A DNA stretch of 64,000 bases from Betaproteobacteria bacterium UBA1934 (GTDB lineage: Bacteria; Pseudomonadota; Gammaproteobacteria; Burkholderiales; Rhodocyclaceae): the NCBI GenBank assembly GCA_002337055.1, contig DDFG01000004.1:376382-440381 (forward strand). Reading direction: 5' to 3'. The notes beneath the pieces are model-generated. The model did not search any database. It had not been told where the DNA came from and saw only the letters and a program-made list of their open reading frames with translations. Position numbers and translations under genes: made by a program. Below are positions 25,316-34,272 of the stretch, one piece after another. Position 1 is the first letter of the stretch. Each line of letters begins with the position of its first letter.

Positions 25316-27592
25316 ATGTCCGCCTACACCAGCAATGTCGTCTCGATCAGCGGCCGCGGCCGCGATCCGGGACAGCGGATCATAGAGGAATGTCACGACC
25401 GCCTGGGTCGCCACCTGCTGGCCTGGCTGGAAGCCATCGCCCCCACGGTGGCGGAGGAACTCTTCATCCTCGCCGACGGGACCAATGACCGCCTGGCGCA
25501 GACGCGTTACCTCGACCTGCGCGAAGCGATTCGCACCCGATGGGCGGAATTCGTCGCCGGTTTCCGTGGCAACCTGGTGGAAGCCGGCAAACCCGCTCAG
25601 GACATTTCGCTCGAGATGCCCGACTTTGCGGGCTTGTCACTGGTTGACGACGATGCGCTAGCAGAAAATATCGTCGTCAGAGAACTCGCAGCCCGTCTGG
25701 CCGAGACCTGCAATGACGAACTCTACGGGCTTGACCGCCGCATAGCCACATTGCTCAACATCGAGGATGCCGACAAGGTCGATAATCCCCTTGGTCCCGG
25801 CATGCTGTGCGAGGCACTCGCCGCCAGCAGCAACATCCTGGCGGCCAAAGCCGAGGAGCGCACAATCTTGTTGCGCCGGCTGGAGAAGCATTTGCATCTG
25901 GCGCTCCCTGGCTTTTACCGCGATCTCAACCAGCGACTGATTGATTTCGGCGTCATGCCGGAACTGAAACGCACGTTCCGCAAAGGTCAGGACTCTGCCC
26001 AAACAAACAACGAATCCCAGCCCGTCGCCAACCCCGCGCAGGCTGTGACACCCGAAGCGACCACGGCACCGGTCACCGAGGGGAGCATTCTGAGCGCACT
26101 ACAGCGACTGGTGGCGCTCCGGAGCGGCACCACCGTCGCGGGGAACGCGCCTCTTGGCAACTCGCCCGGCGGCATGCCTATGGGCATGGGTGGAAGCATT
26201 GGTAGTGTGCCCGGCGCTGGCGACAGGCTCCCCGGCGACGCCAACGGCCTCTCGCAAGCCTTCATGGCCTCGCTGGAGAATTTTGACGACAGCAGCGGAC
26301 CGGCAACGATCAATCGTATCCAGATGATCCGCAACTCTGACGCGGCGCGAGACGTCGGTCATGTCGAAGCGGTTACCATCGACATCGTTGCGATGCTGTT
26401 CGATTTCATCTTCAACGATGAAAAAATCCCCAACGGCGTCAAGGCGTTGGTCGGCCGCTTGCAGATCCCGGTGCTCAAGGTCGCCATGCTGGACCAGACC
26501 TTTTTCGGCAACCGCAGTCATCCCGCCCGCCGATTTCTTGACGAAATTTCCGGCATCGCCCTGCGCTGGGGGGGCAATATCGATGCTCAGGACCCTTTCT
26601 ACCTGACGCTGGCCGATCTAATCGAGCGCATTCACGATGAATTCGCCAGCAATGTCGAAATCTTCGGCCGTGCCCTTGACGAATTGCTGGCTTTCGTCGA
26701 ACAACGGGAAGTCGAGGAAGAAACTACCACACGCATCGCGGCCGAAGTCGCCGCCCGCCGCGAGCGCGAGACTACCGCCTGGGACCGTGCCAATGACGCC
26801 GTCCGTCAGGCGTTGGTCGAGCCGATGCCGGCAGTAATTGCCGAATTTTTCCGGGAGCAGTGGAGCGCTGTGTTGCAACGGATCGGGGCACGTCAGGAAG
26901 AGCAGGAACCCGCCTGGTCGGACGCGGTCAAGTTGATGAACGATCTGCCCAAAAGCGTGACGCCGAAAAAAACGCCGGTCGAACGCATGGCGTTAATCAG
27001 CACCCTGCCCTCACTGCTTGCGCGTATCAACAAGGGACTGGATATCGTCAATGCGGACAAAAATGACCGACGGCCTTTCTTCGATGCTTTGGTTGATCTA
27101 CATACCACTGCGCTGAAAGGCGATTCGCATGGCACCCGTTCCGTCCCCATGCCAATCTCCTCGATTGCCTCCACGGGCACGCCGCTCGAAACTGGCACGC
27201 AATCACCCATCGATTCGAGCGATACGGGCGATATTATCGTCACGCGCAGCATCTCCAACGGCGTTGAGGTGGAAGAAATCACGCTGGTCGGCGCCAAACC
27301 TGTCTGGCGAGCCGACCATCGGCAAGCCGCCGCTCAGGTCGCCGAACTCAAGCGTGGCGACTGGGTGGAGTTCGTGCACGAAGATGGCTCCGCCTCTCGC
27401 GAACGCCTGACGTGGATGAGTCCGCAGCGTCATTTGCTGGTGTTCAGCAATCATCGCGCAGCCAAGGCGATCTCGATTGCGCCGGATGCGCTCGCCAAAA
27501 AAATCCGCGAAGGCGAGGCCAAGGTGATCGTTGAGGAATCGCTGTTTGAACGCGCGATGAACGGCGTGCTGGAAACCCTGAAGACCGCCTGA
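25316..27592 (+). CDS. DUF1631 family protein under c-di-GMP riboswitch control
   Basis: A 758-residue soluble protein with no signal peptide. The N-terminal half is helical and opens with an ISGRGRDPGQRIIEECHDRLG block. A low-complexity Gly/Met/Pro linker lies around residues 275-310. The central part contains FDFIFNDEKIPNGVKALVGRLQIPVLKVAMLD and FFGNRSHPARRFLDEI, the conserved DUF1631 core. The C-terminal ~100 residues (LKRGDWVEFVHEDGSASRERLTWMSPQRHLLVFSN) look like a PilZ-type small beta-barrel, but no complete RxxxR...D/NxSxxG c-di-GMP motif is visible. Function is unknown; the riboswitch ties it to c-di-GMP-dependent behaviour. Confidence 0.88.
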   Translation: MSAYTSNVVSISGRGRDPGQRIIEECHDRLGRHLLAWLEAIAPTVAEELFILADGTNDRLAQTRYLDLREAIRTRWAEFVAGFRGNLVEAGKPAQDISLEMPDFAGLSLVDDDALAENIVVRELAARLAETCNDELYGLDRRIATLLNIEDADKVDNPLGPGMLCEALAASSNILAAKAEERTILLRRLEKHLHLALPGFYRDLNQRLIDFGVMPELKRTFRKGQDSAQTNNESQPVANPAQAVTPEATTAPVTEGSILSALQRLVALRSGTTVAGNAPLGNSPGGMPMGMGGSIGSVPGAGDRLPGDANGLSQAFMASLENFDDSSGPATINRIQMIRNSDAARDVGHVEAVTIDIVAMLFDFIFNDEKIPNGVKALVGRLQIPVLKVAMLDQTFFGNRSHPARRFLDEISGIALRWGGNIDAQDPFYLTLADLIERIHDEFASNVEIFGRALDELLAFVEQREVEEETTTRIAAEVAARRERETTAWDRANDAVRQALVEPMPAVIAEFFREQWSAVLQRIGARQEEQEPAWSDAVKLMNDLPKSVTPKKTPVERMALISTLPSLLARINKGLDIVNADKNDRRPFFDALVDLHTTALKGDSHGTRSVPMPISSIASTGTPLETGTQSPIDSSDTGDIIVTRSISNGVEVEEITLVGAKPVWRADHRQAAAQVAELKRGDWVEFVHEDGSASRERLTWMSPQRHLLVFSNHRAAKAISIAPDALAKKIREGEAKVIVEESLFERAMNGVLETLKTA

Positions 27593-27648
27593 ACGCAATA
27601 ACCGACTCGCCTTCGGCACGATCGGTGACCATCATTGCGCAAATGCCG

Positions 27649-27681
27649 CGCAAAAGAAAAGCGGGGCACACGCCCCGCTTC
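27649..27681 (-). terminator. Intrinsic terminator of the lysine-rich small gene
   Basis: AAGCGGGGC (27659-27667) and GCCCCGCTT (27672-27680) form a perfect 9-bp stem with a 4-base loop. Read on the - strand the stem is followed by TTCTTTTG, a usable U-tract. It lies 21 bases after the stop of the small - strand gene. It may also stop the convergent DUF1631 transcript, though the + side has a poorer T-tract. Confidence 0.8.
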
Positions 27682-27701
27682 TCATTGATGCTGGAAACCG
27701 A

Positions 27702-27935
27702 TTACTTGGGTTCAGCAGCCTTCTTGGCCTTCTTGGCCTTCTTGGCCTTCTTGGCGGGCTTGGCAGCCTTTTCAGCCATCGGAGCGGCTTCAGCCTTGGC
27801 GGCCGGGGCGGGAGCAGCCGGCGCGGCGGCGGCGGGAGCAGCGGCAGCCGGAGCAGCCGGGGCGGCCTTCGGAGCGTCAGCGGCTTGAGCGGCAAAAGCG
27901 AAGGCGGCGGCCATAATCATAGCGATCAGTTTCAT
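27702..27935 (-). CDS. Small secreted Ala/Pro- and Lys-rich protein
   Basis: A 77-residue protein with a signal peptide (MKLIAMIMAAAFAFAAQA), then an Ala/Pro-rich segment, then a basic tail built on repeated AKK units. GAGGA lies seven bases before the ATG. It has its own terminator downstream, so it is probably a strongly expressed monocistron. Composition recalls acid-shock-like or histone H1-like tails, but this is only compositional. A role in binding anionic surfaces or polymers is a guess. Confidence 0.7.
   Translation of the reverse strand: MKLIAMIMAAAFAFAAQAADAPKAAPAAPAAAAPAAAAPAAPAPAAKAEAAPMAEKAAKPAKKAKKAKKAKKAAEPK
27721..27756. repeat. Tandem 9-bp repeat inside the lysine-rich gene
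   Basis: Four consecutive copies of TTCTTGGCC (last one TTCTTGGCG) encode the repeated AKK units of the small - strand protein. In-frame copy-number change by slippage would only lengthen or shorten the basic tail. Confidence 0.85.
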
Positions 27936-28044
27936 TTGTCTGTCCTCATTTCGAAATTAAGTGGTATTCGGTAGACCAATAGCTTGTTGGTCATGGCGAA
28001 TAACGCGGCATCCTTGAAGTCGGTTGACACACGATTGAAAGAAA

Positions 28045-28887
28045 TCAGCGGGCAACCGGACGCGCCGGATCGGCGCACCATTCACTCCATGAACCAACAT
28101 ATAGACGCGATCCGGAAAGCCCTGCCCTTTCCATCGCCAACAGGTTGTGACAAGCCGACACACCCGAGCCACATTGATGGATGACGGTTTCCGGCGCCTG
28201 TCCGTCCAGCAGGGATAACCATTCCGCGCGCAGTGACTCGGCCGGTTTGAAAAGGCCGCGTCCATCCAGATTGTCGCGAAAGAAACGGTTGATCGCGCCG
28301 GGAATGTGCCCACCCACCGGGTCCAGGGTCTCTCCCTCACCGCGAAATCGTTCGGGGCTGCGGGCGTCAATCACCCGACAAGCGGGATCGTCCAGTCGCC
28401 GCCAGACTTCATCCGCAGTCGCGATCATCGAGAGCTGCGCGTGCGGAACGAAGGTACCGCTCGCCATGGCCGGCAGGTCGCGCACCAGATGTCCACCCGC
28501 CGCCAACCAAGCCGGGAGCCCACCGTCGAGTACGGCCACCGCTTGATGCCCCGCCCATCGCATCAGCCACCACAGCCGCCCTGCGATCATGCCTTCAGCA
28601 TCGTCATAAACCACAACCTGCACGCCTGGGGAAACACCACAAGCACGGAGTCGAGCGGCCAACATATTCGCTTCTGGCAGCGGATGCCGGCCATTGCGAC
28701 CCGTCTTCTCACCGGAGAGATCCTGGTCGCAATGCAGAAAGTGGGCACCGGGCAAATGTCCCTGGACATAGGCCCGCTCGCCCTCGTCGACATCCGCCAG
28801 ACGATGCCGGACATCAATCACGCACCAGTGGGGATCGCCAAGATGCCGCTCAAGCGTGGCAACGTCGATCAACGTACCTTCTATCAC
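28045..28887 (-). CDS. sseA: 3-mercaptopyruvate/thiosulfate sulfurtransferase (SseA-type, tandem rhodanese)
   Basis: A 280-residue protein with two rhodanese domains. The N-terminal one is inactive (DVRHRLAD...GHLPGAHFLHCDQDLSG). The C-terminal one carries the catalytic loop CGSGVSAC in HQCGSGVSACHNLLA. The CGSGV loop favours mercaptopyruvate sulfurtransferase over strict thiosulfate use, but substrate is not proven. The GTG start overlaps the upstream gene stop by four bases (GTGA), so the pair is coupled. Confidence 0.9.
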   Translation of the reverse strand: MIEGTLIDVATLERHLGDPHWCVIDVRHRLADVDEGERAYVQGHLPGAHFLHCDQDLSGEKTGRNGRHPLPEANMLAARLRACGVSPGVQVVVYDDAEGMIAGRLWWLMRWAGHQAVAVLDGGLPAWLAAGGHLVRDLPAMASGTFVPHAQLSMIATADEVWRRLDDPACRVIDARSPERFRGEGETLDPVGGHIPGAINRFFRDNLDGRGLFKPAESLRAEWLSLLDGQAPETVIHQCGSGVSACHNLLAMERAGLSGSRLYVGSWSEWCADPARPVAR

Positions 28888-29234
28888 CGCTCGCTCTCCA
28901 GCCAGCGCTCGCCCTCTTCCAGCAGCGAAAAAACTTCGACGTCAGCTTCGAGAAAAATCTGCGAAATCCAGGCGCTCCAAGCCACCCACTGGCTTTCCGT
29001 AACGACTGCGATGCGCTTGAAATCGTGCACGTGGGCGCGGGCGAAACGGATGTCCTCCCAAGCCACATCGAGCGTGAAATTGGCCATCCGGGTCAGATCA
29101 AACAACAAATCCGTCGGTCCCTCAAACTTGACCTTGTAATTCACGGCATTTTCGAGTTCCTGAAAATCGGCTAGTGTGAATTCGCCAAAAACGCTCACGC
29201 GAACTTTGCCCGGCAAGTGTTCGGTAATGATCAT
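28884..29234 (-). CDS. SpoIIAA-like (STAS-fold) protein
   Basis: A 116-residue protein of the SpoIIAA-like type: MIITEHLPGKVRVSVFGEFTLADFQELENAVNYK, then DLLFDLTRMANFTLDVAWEDIRFARAHVHDFKRIAVVTES. The fold resembles anti-sigma-antagonist STAS domains, but the phosphorylatable Ser region of true SpoIIAA is not evident. Coupled to the sulfurtransferase by a four-base overlap. Function unknown. Confidence 0.8.
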   Translation of the reverse strand: MIITEHLPGKVRVSVFGEFTLADFQELENAVNYKVKFEGPTDLLFDLTRMANFTLDVAWEDIRFARAHVHDFKRIAVVTESQWVAWSAWISQIFLEADVEVFSLLEEGERWLESER

Positions 29235-29257
29235 CGTGGTGTCCTCCTGCTTTCAGT

Positions 29258-30109
29258 TTAGTCCGATTCGGCTGGCGCGGTACGAGTGAAATGCGTGGCG
29301 GCAATACCCGAGAGAATGATGACACCCATTGCCAGGCAAGATTCCGCGTCGAGCACGTCACCGAAGAAAGCGGCGCCCAGAAGTGAGGCGAAAACCACAC
29401 CCGTATAAGCGCATGCCGCCGCAGCCAAGGTCCGGCCACGGGCATACGCCCTTGTCAACGCAAGCTGCCCACCTGTAGCGAAACCGGCGACGCCCACCAA
29501 CTGCAACGCCCCGACGAGATCTGGCATATGCACGCTGGAAAATATCAGCCAGATCCCTGCACCCATCGTGGAAACCAACGAAAAGTAAAAGACCGTACGC
29601 GTTTCCGGTTCACGCAGCACGCCCAACTCCCGGACATTGTAATAAGCCATGCCAGCAAACATCCCGGATCCCAGCCCCGCGGCCTCTCCCAGCCATTGAT
29701 CTGCCTGAATGCCCGGTCTCAGTAACCATGCAATGCCCAGCAAGCCAACCGCCAGCGATGCCAGCGTGCCCCAGTCCAGTCGCCAGCCTTTCCAGGCCAG
29801 GATAATGGCAAGAAATATGGCAGAGGTATAGTTAAGCGTCACAGCCGTAGCGAGAGGTAACAGACTGATCGCAGTGAAGTAGCACACAAGCGCTAGAAAC
29901 CCGGCAACAGCCCTGCTGATCTGCCAACGCCAGTGTGGCGTCGCGATGGACACGCCACGCAAGCGCACCAGAACAAGCATCATCAAATGCGCAAGAAAGG
30001 TGCGGTAAAAGACAATTTCACTCGGCGAAAAGGTCGCTGACGCCCACTTGACGCACACGCCCATACAGGCGAACAAAAAACTGGCGAAAACCATCCAGAG
30101 TGATTGCAT
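29258..30109 (-). CDS. EamA/DMT-family transporter
   Basis: A 283-residue protein with ten predicted membrane helices in two homologous halves (for example MVFASFLFACMGVCVKW and AACAYTGVVFASLLGAAFFGDVLD), the drug/metabolite transporter pattern. The ATG at 30109 is preferred because AAGG lies upstream and it begins at the first helix; 13 more upstream codons are open. Substrate cannot be read from the sequence. It lies 23 bases before the SpoIIAA-like gene and may be cotranscribed. Confidence 0.88.
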   Translation of the reverse strand: MQSLWMVFASFLFACMGVCVKWASATFSPSEIVFYRTFLAHLMMLVLVRLRGVSIATPHWRWQISRAVAGFLALVCYFTAISLLPLATAVTLNYTSAIFLAIILAWKGWRLDWGTLASLAVGLLGIAWLLRPGIQADQWLGEAAGLGSGMFAGMAYYNVRELGVLREPETRTVFYFSLVSTMGAGIWLIFSSVHMPDLVGALQLVGVAGFATGGQLALTRAYARGRTLAAAACAYTGVVFASLLGAAFFGDVLDAESCLAMGVIILSGIAATHFTRTAPAESD

Positions 30110-30802
30110 AGCTTCAGCCTTCTCTATGGCCGCTAAAACGCACGGCAAGCTCTGGTGATACGCGCAACCGGTACATTGGCTATTTCGTGTGAAAACAAAA
30201 ACAAGGCTTGTAGAAACCGGTCGCGGCAGACGCGATCATTCTGTTGCCACCCCGGTTCTCGCGGCAGACTAGGGAATTCAGTTTCGACTCCCCAGTCACT
30301 TTTTCTGGAGTGTAGCCTGATTCGGTAAATCACCGCGTAGCCAATTAGCCAAACAAGATGGCCATCCCGAGGTCCGGTGCTGATCCGGGCCAAGATGGCC
30401 TCGCAAGAGATCGTGCTTTTCGCTCCCGGAGCAGAGCGAGTTGAGTCATCTATCGGCCGGACAATTTATCGACCAAACCCCAATTTGCGCAACGGATGCT
30501 TGCCAAAACCGCACACACATTTATAGTTGTGGGTTTTGCTTGGCAATGCACTGAAAAGGGCCAGCACGCTGCTTCAAAGAACGTCCAATTCCGCGAACCG
30601 GGAATACTTGCCGCAGTGTGCAGGGTTGCAGATTTAGATTGCGTCCGGATGACAAGATCGAACTGAAGGATTCGGTCAATGAGCCATCGAAGGAATAGAG
30701 AGTTTTCTATCTCCACGCAAATCGATAGCAACCACACGCCGATGCTACATGACAAGCAATTTTACGTGATCAAACATACAAAGACAACAAGAGGAGAATC
30801 AA
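30110..30802. other. 693-base stretch without a supported gene
   Basis: Two short - strand ORFs (30133-30393 and 30450-30755) have no ribosome-binding site and unnatural composition. The stretch holds two copies of CGCGGCAGAC (about 30224 and 30263) and a long imperfect hairpin at 30500-30546. It must contain the promoter for the cysC cluster, but no clear -35/-10 pair was found. AT content is higher than in the neighbouring genes. Confidence 0.6.
30500..30546. repeat. Imperfect long hairpin upstream of the cysC cluster
   Basis: TTGCCAAAACC at 30500-30510 faces GGTTTTGCTTGGCAA at 30532-30546; with small bulges the TTGCCA/TGGCAA and AAACC/GGTTT arms pair, and CACA/TGTG can extend the stem. 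The loop is AT-rich (ATTTATAG). Could be an operator, an RNA element in a long leader, or a relic of a mobile repeat. Confidence 0.45.
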
Positions 30803-31486
30803 GTGAATAGCATCAACATCGAAAATTCGGGACTCCGCAGTACATGCAAAGGTGATATTACGGTCTTGCAATCCACCAACGTTGTTGCGCCGCCGCGACT
30901 GCCACAAGCGGCAAGGCGCGCGGAGATTTTGTGCCAACAGCCGATGACCATCTGGATGACAGGTCTTTCGGGCGCCGGCAAATCAACGATCGCCTCGGCA
31001 CTGGAAGCGCATTTGCTGGGATTGGGTCACTTGCCGTACATACTCGATGGCGACCGGCTGCGCCAGGGAGTCAACGGCGACCTGGGGTTTTCGGAGGCCG
31101 CCCGCCGCGAGAACATTCGGCGAACCGCACAAATTGCCGCGATGTTCAACGATGCTGGATTGATTGTCATCGTCGCACTCATTTCGCCCTTCCGCAGTTG
31201 TCGGGACACGGCGCGACACATTATCGGCGCCAACCGTTTTCTTGAAGTGCATGTCGCCACCGAACTCGAGGTTTGCGAACAGCGAGACACAAAAGGCTTG
31301 TACCGCCGGGCGCGCGCTGGCGAAATTCCGGAATTCACCGGCATTTCCTCGGCCTACGAGGAACCGGAAGCCCCCGATCTGGTGATCGACACCGGCGCAG
31401 TCAATCTGGAGCAGGCCGCGGAATCGCTCCTTGAAACCCTGACACAGCGAGGCGCTTTGGCAGCGAGGCAGATCAGAGGGGCATGA
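30803..31486 (+). CDS. cysC: Adenylylsulfate (APS) kinase
   Basis: A 227-residue kinase making PAPS from APS. Walker A is GLSGAGKST at residues 54-62, then LDGDRLRQGVNGDLGFSEAARRENIRR and KGLYRRARAGEIPEFTGISSAYEEP, the APS-binding and lid signatures. The GTG start has GAGGAG six bases upstream. The N-terminal 45 residues are an extension of unclear use. No ATP sulfurylase, PAPS reductase or sulfotransferase lies next to it, so it is not part of an ordinary assimilation operon. The following genes are propeller proteins and a methyltransferase-like enzyme. Confidence 0.93.
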   Translation: MNSINIENSGLRSTCKGDITVLQSTNVVAPPRLPQAARRAEILCQQPMTIWMTGLSGAGKSTIASALEAHLLGLGHLPYILDGDRLRQGVNGDLGFSEAARRENIRRTAQIAAMFNDAGLIVIVALISPFRSCRDTARHIIGANRFLEVHVATELEVCEQRDTKGLYRRARAGEIPEFTGISSAYEEPEAPDLVIDTGAVNLEQAAESLLETLTQRGALAARQIRGA

Positions 31487-31691
31487 GTTCTTCAGAAGCT
31501 GGCAAGCCGCTGGGAGCGGGTCATTCCTAATTGACAAAAGCCCCTCCTGCTCACAGCATCCGGGCTCCGCGAAGATTCGATAGCGAGATTGCCATGGCTT
31601 TTTGGCAACCGATTTTCTGAAAATTGTATTCATGTTGTTTGTTCGGTCGCGCATTGGAGCGCGTGCCGGGCAAACCTGGAGATAAAACAAA

Positions 31692-32933
31692 ATGGCACGT
31701 CGACTGATAATTTCCATGCTCGATCTTCTCGAGCGCCCGCTGGGCCAGCCAGGCTGGAGCAAGGCGGTGACCCGATCCAACGCTCCTGAGCAAAAACGAC
31801 TCGAAGCATTGCTGCTCGATCCGGACAATGGATGGGCCATCCAACGTCTCGATCTGCGCTACCCCGGTGACGCAGAAGAGATCGATTGCGGTGAATTCGT
31901 GGTGTCGGAAGTGGGCGACATCAACGGCGATGGTCGCCCCGAGGTTGTCTTTGCGGTAACCCCGACAGACAAACCCTCCTACTTGCTGGCCTATCGGTAC
32001 AACCAAGGCGAATGGACGGCGGAACCCGTCTACCGCGATTTCAAAACCGCCGATTTCATTCGCAGCGTGGCGCTGGGCGATCTCGACGGAGACGGCTGCG
32101 ACGAAATCGTGATCGGCACCCGTCCCGATGGCGCCATCGTACTCTTCGACCGGGGTCCATCCGGATACACCGCAGAACTTATCGACACCCAACAGCAGGG
32201 CGCGAACAACTCCAACATCCGCGAGGTTGCCATCGGCGACATCGGCAACACTGGACAACTCGACATCTTCGCGGCGTCTGCGCGCGCGAACGAGCCAGTG
32301 AAATGGGACCGCGTGCCCGGTTTCATCTTTCGTTACCGTAAGTCTGGCGAACGCTGGGAACGCTCGGTGGTCGAGGATCACGGTGGTCAAACTCACACGC
32401 GGATGTTACGCATCGGCGAGGTGCACGGCGTGGCCCAGGCAGTGTCGTGCGCGGTGGGTGTACATGACCGTGAGCATCAACGCATCGACCCCGAACCGGT
32501 GCTTCAGATGCATCGGCTGCTGGACGATGGCAGCGTCAAGCACGAAACCATCGGCGTACTGGAACGCGCCATCAAATCGCGCAGCCTGGTCATCGGCGAC
32601 ATCGACGGCGATGGCGAGAACGAACTGGTCCTCGGCACGCGGTCGCTGGGTTTCGCCGATTATGGTGAGACCTTCCTCTACGTCTTCAAATACGACACCG
32701 CGGCGGGCAAATGGACGCGACAAACGCTCGACACCAGCGAACCCCTCGGTTTCCACTGCGTCACACTGGCCGATCTCGACGGCGATGGACGACTGGCGGT
32801 GATTGCCTCCGACGACGGCAAAGGTCTGATCAAGGCTTACCGATTCAAAGAAGGCTCCTGGCAATCGGAGGTCATTTTGTCGCGTCCAAACTTCCTGTTT
32901 GTAAACGCGATGACGATGATCGACTGCGCCTGA
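31692..32933 (+). CDS. FG-GAP/VCBS-type calcium-loop propeller protein, copy A
   Basis: A 413-residue protein without a signal peptide (start MARRLIISMLDLLERPL). It contains repeated FG-GAP-like blades with calcium-type loops: DINGDGRPEVVF, DLDGDGCDEIVI, DIDGDGENELVL and DLDGDGRLAVIA. This predicts a beta-propeller, as in integrin alpha chains, but apparently cytoplasmic. Start chosen at the ATG after CTGGAGA. A close paralogue (copy B, 34949-36229) flanks the other end of a two-gene insert. No enzymatic function is recognised. Confidence 0.85.
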   Translation: MARRLIISMLDLLERPLGQPGWSKAVTRSNAPEQKRLEALLLDPDNGWAIQRLDLRYPGDAEEIDCGEFVVSEVGDINGDGRPEVVFAVTPTDKPSYLLAYRYNQGEWTAEPVYRDFKTADFIRSVALGDLDGDGCDEIVIGTRPDGAIVLFDRGPSGYTAELIDTQQQGANNSNIREVAIGDIGNTGQLDIFAASARANEPVKWDRVPGFIFRYRKSGERWERSVVEDHGGQTHTRMLRIGEVHGVAQAVSCAVGVHDREHQRIDPEPVLQMHRLLDDGSVKHETIGVLERAIKSRSLVIGDIDGDGENELVLGTRSLGFADYGETFLYVFKYDTAAGKWTRQTLDTSEPLGFHCVTLADLDGDGRLAVIASDDGKGLIKAYRFKEGSWQSEVILSRPNFLFVNAMTMIDCA

Positions 32934-32964
32934 ACCCATCATATTTTCCGAGAGAAGACATTCC

Positions 32965-34257
32965 ATGCAAGAACCTATTCGGACCACCACTCTTCCCGAT
33001 GGCGAAACAGCTGTCGAGGAGCTCTCCGGCTTTCAGCACGACGACAATCTGGGCCGGGATTTGCAAATCATCGCCACCGTCAAAAATTGTTTTCAGGTCG
33101 ATAAGAATTTTCGCCAGGAAGCACAACGCGCCCGACAAAACCCCGAGATCCACGGCCGGGAGAAGGTGCGACCTTTCTACTACGGGCTGGTAGCAGCCTA
33201 CTCGCTGGAACATGCGCAATTAACCTGGGATCTCCGCGACGCCGATTGGAGTTTCTCCGCGCTCGAACCCTACTGCATCGACATTTTCGACAACCTGATC
33301 GCACTGTGCGGCGGCAATTACGTCGAAATTGTCGATATGGAGAACGGCACGAAACGCGCATTCCAGCACCCCTGGTTGCGTCAGGCCCATAGCGTCCAGT
33401 TCTCTGGAGATGGCCAGCGGCTGCTGGTGTCATCGTCGGGGTTCGATGCGATCTTCGAGTTCGAGGTATCGACCGGACAAACCTGCTGGGAGTGGTTTGC
33501 CTGGGACAACGGATTCGATCAGTCCCGGCTCGGCGATTACTACGTTCGGACACGCGAGCGGGGAGCCTTGCTCGCTGCCCAGGGCCATCAGGTCGTCGTC
33601 GTGGACGATCCTTCGCAACACGAACTCGGGATTCCGACCCGCTTCTGTCCGGTACATATCAATGGCGCCTTCTACGACCGCGACGAAAATGTCCTGATGA
33701 CCATGTTCCAGCAGGGCGCAGCGATCCATGTCGATAAGGCAACCGGCAAAGCGACGAGTATTGCCTCCGGTCTCGTTAATCCGCACAAATTTCATCCACG
33801 CCGGGAGGGCGGCTACTACGTTGCCGACACCCGTCGCGGCGAATTGCAACTGCTCGGCGACGATTTCCAGGTTGTGCGGCGCATTTCCCTGCGCGAAGCG
33901 CCCGGCCAGATCCGTTCCGCCTCGCTCACCGAGTTCCTGCAAAGCGTCTCGGAACTGGACGACGGGCTTTTTGCCTGTGTCGACATCCATCGCAGCACGC
34001 TCTGGCTGATCGATGCCAACGTAAAACGATATCGCGGCGTGGCCTTCCCGCGGGAATGGTCGGTTCATGATGTCGCTCTCAATCATTGCCTGCCGACAAT
34101 GACCGATCTCGTACCCAAGCTGTTCGGACGTGTAGACGCCCGCATCGACACGGAGGGAAGCAAATGGATCAGCCATTTTTCGACAGCGGGATGCGAAAAT
34201 GCGACCTACCAGCTCGATGCCGAGGGCCGCACTCCGGGCGGAAGAATCGAAATTTGA
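32965..34257 (+). CDS. Unrecognised propeller-like protein (possibly related to arylsulfotransferase-type propellers)
   Basis: A 430-residue soluble protein with no signal peptide. Repeating blade-like units are visible: DNLIALCGGNYVEIVDMENG, HSVQFSGDGQRLLVSSSGFD, HINGAFYDRDENVLMTMFQQG and NPHKFHPRREGGYYVADTRRG. The WEWFAWD segment and spaced His residues recall arylsulfotransferase (ASST) propellers, and cysC two genes upstream would give a sulfur link, but this is weak. A YncE-like or scaffold propeller is as likely. It lies 31 bases after copy A and 15 before the methyltransferase-like gene, so it belongs to one operon. Confidence 0.75.
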   Translation: MQEPIRTTTLPDGETAVEELSGFQHDDNLGRDLQIIATVKNCFQVDKNFRQEAQRARQNPEIHGREKVRPFYYGLVAAYSLEHAQLTWDLRDADWSFSALEPYCIDIFDNLIALCGGNYVEIVDMENGTKRAFQHPWLRQAHSVQFSGDGQRLLVSSSGFDAIFEFEVSTGQTCWEWFAWDNGFDQSRLGDYYVRTRERGALLAAQGHQVVVVDDPSQHELGIPTRFCPVHINGAFYDRDENVLMTMFQQGAAIHVDKATGKATSIASGLVNPHKFHPRREGGYYVADTRRGELQLLGDDFQVVRRISLREAPGQIRSASLTEFLQSVSELDDGLFACVDIHRSTLWLIDANVKRYRGVAFPREWSVHDVALNHCLPTMTDLVPKLFGRVDARIDTEGSKWISHFSTAGCENATYQLDAEGRTPGGRIEI

Positions 34258-34272
34258 TGGGGATGTTTTTTC

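Noticed and set aside
27721..27756. Tandem repeat considered as a CRISPR array
   Set aside because: Unit is 9 bases without spacers and is in frame within a coding sequence.
30224..30275. Two CGCGGCAGAC copies considered as an att site or tRNA relic
   Set aside because: Too short and no cloverleaf or integrase nearby.
30133..30755. Two short - strand ORFs upstream of cysC (86 and 101 codons)
   Set aside because: No ribosome-binding site, odd composition, no recognisable motif; could be relics but not supported as genes.
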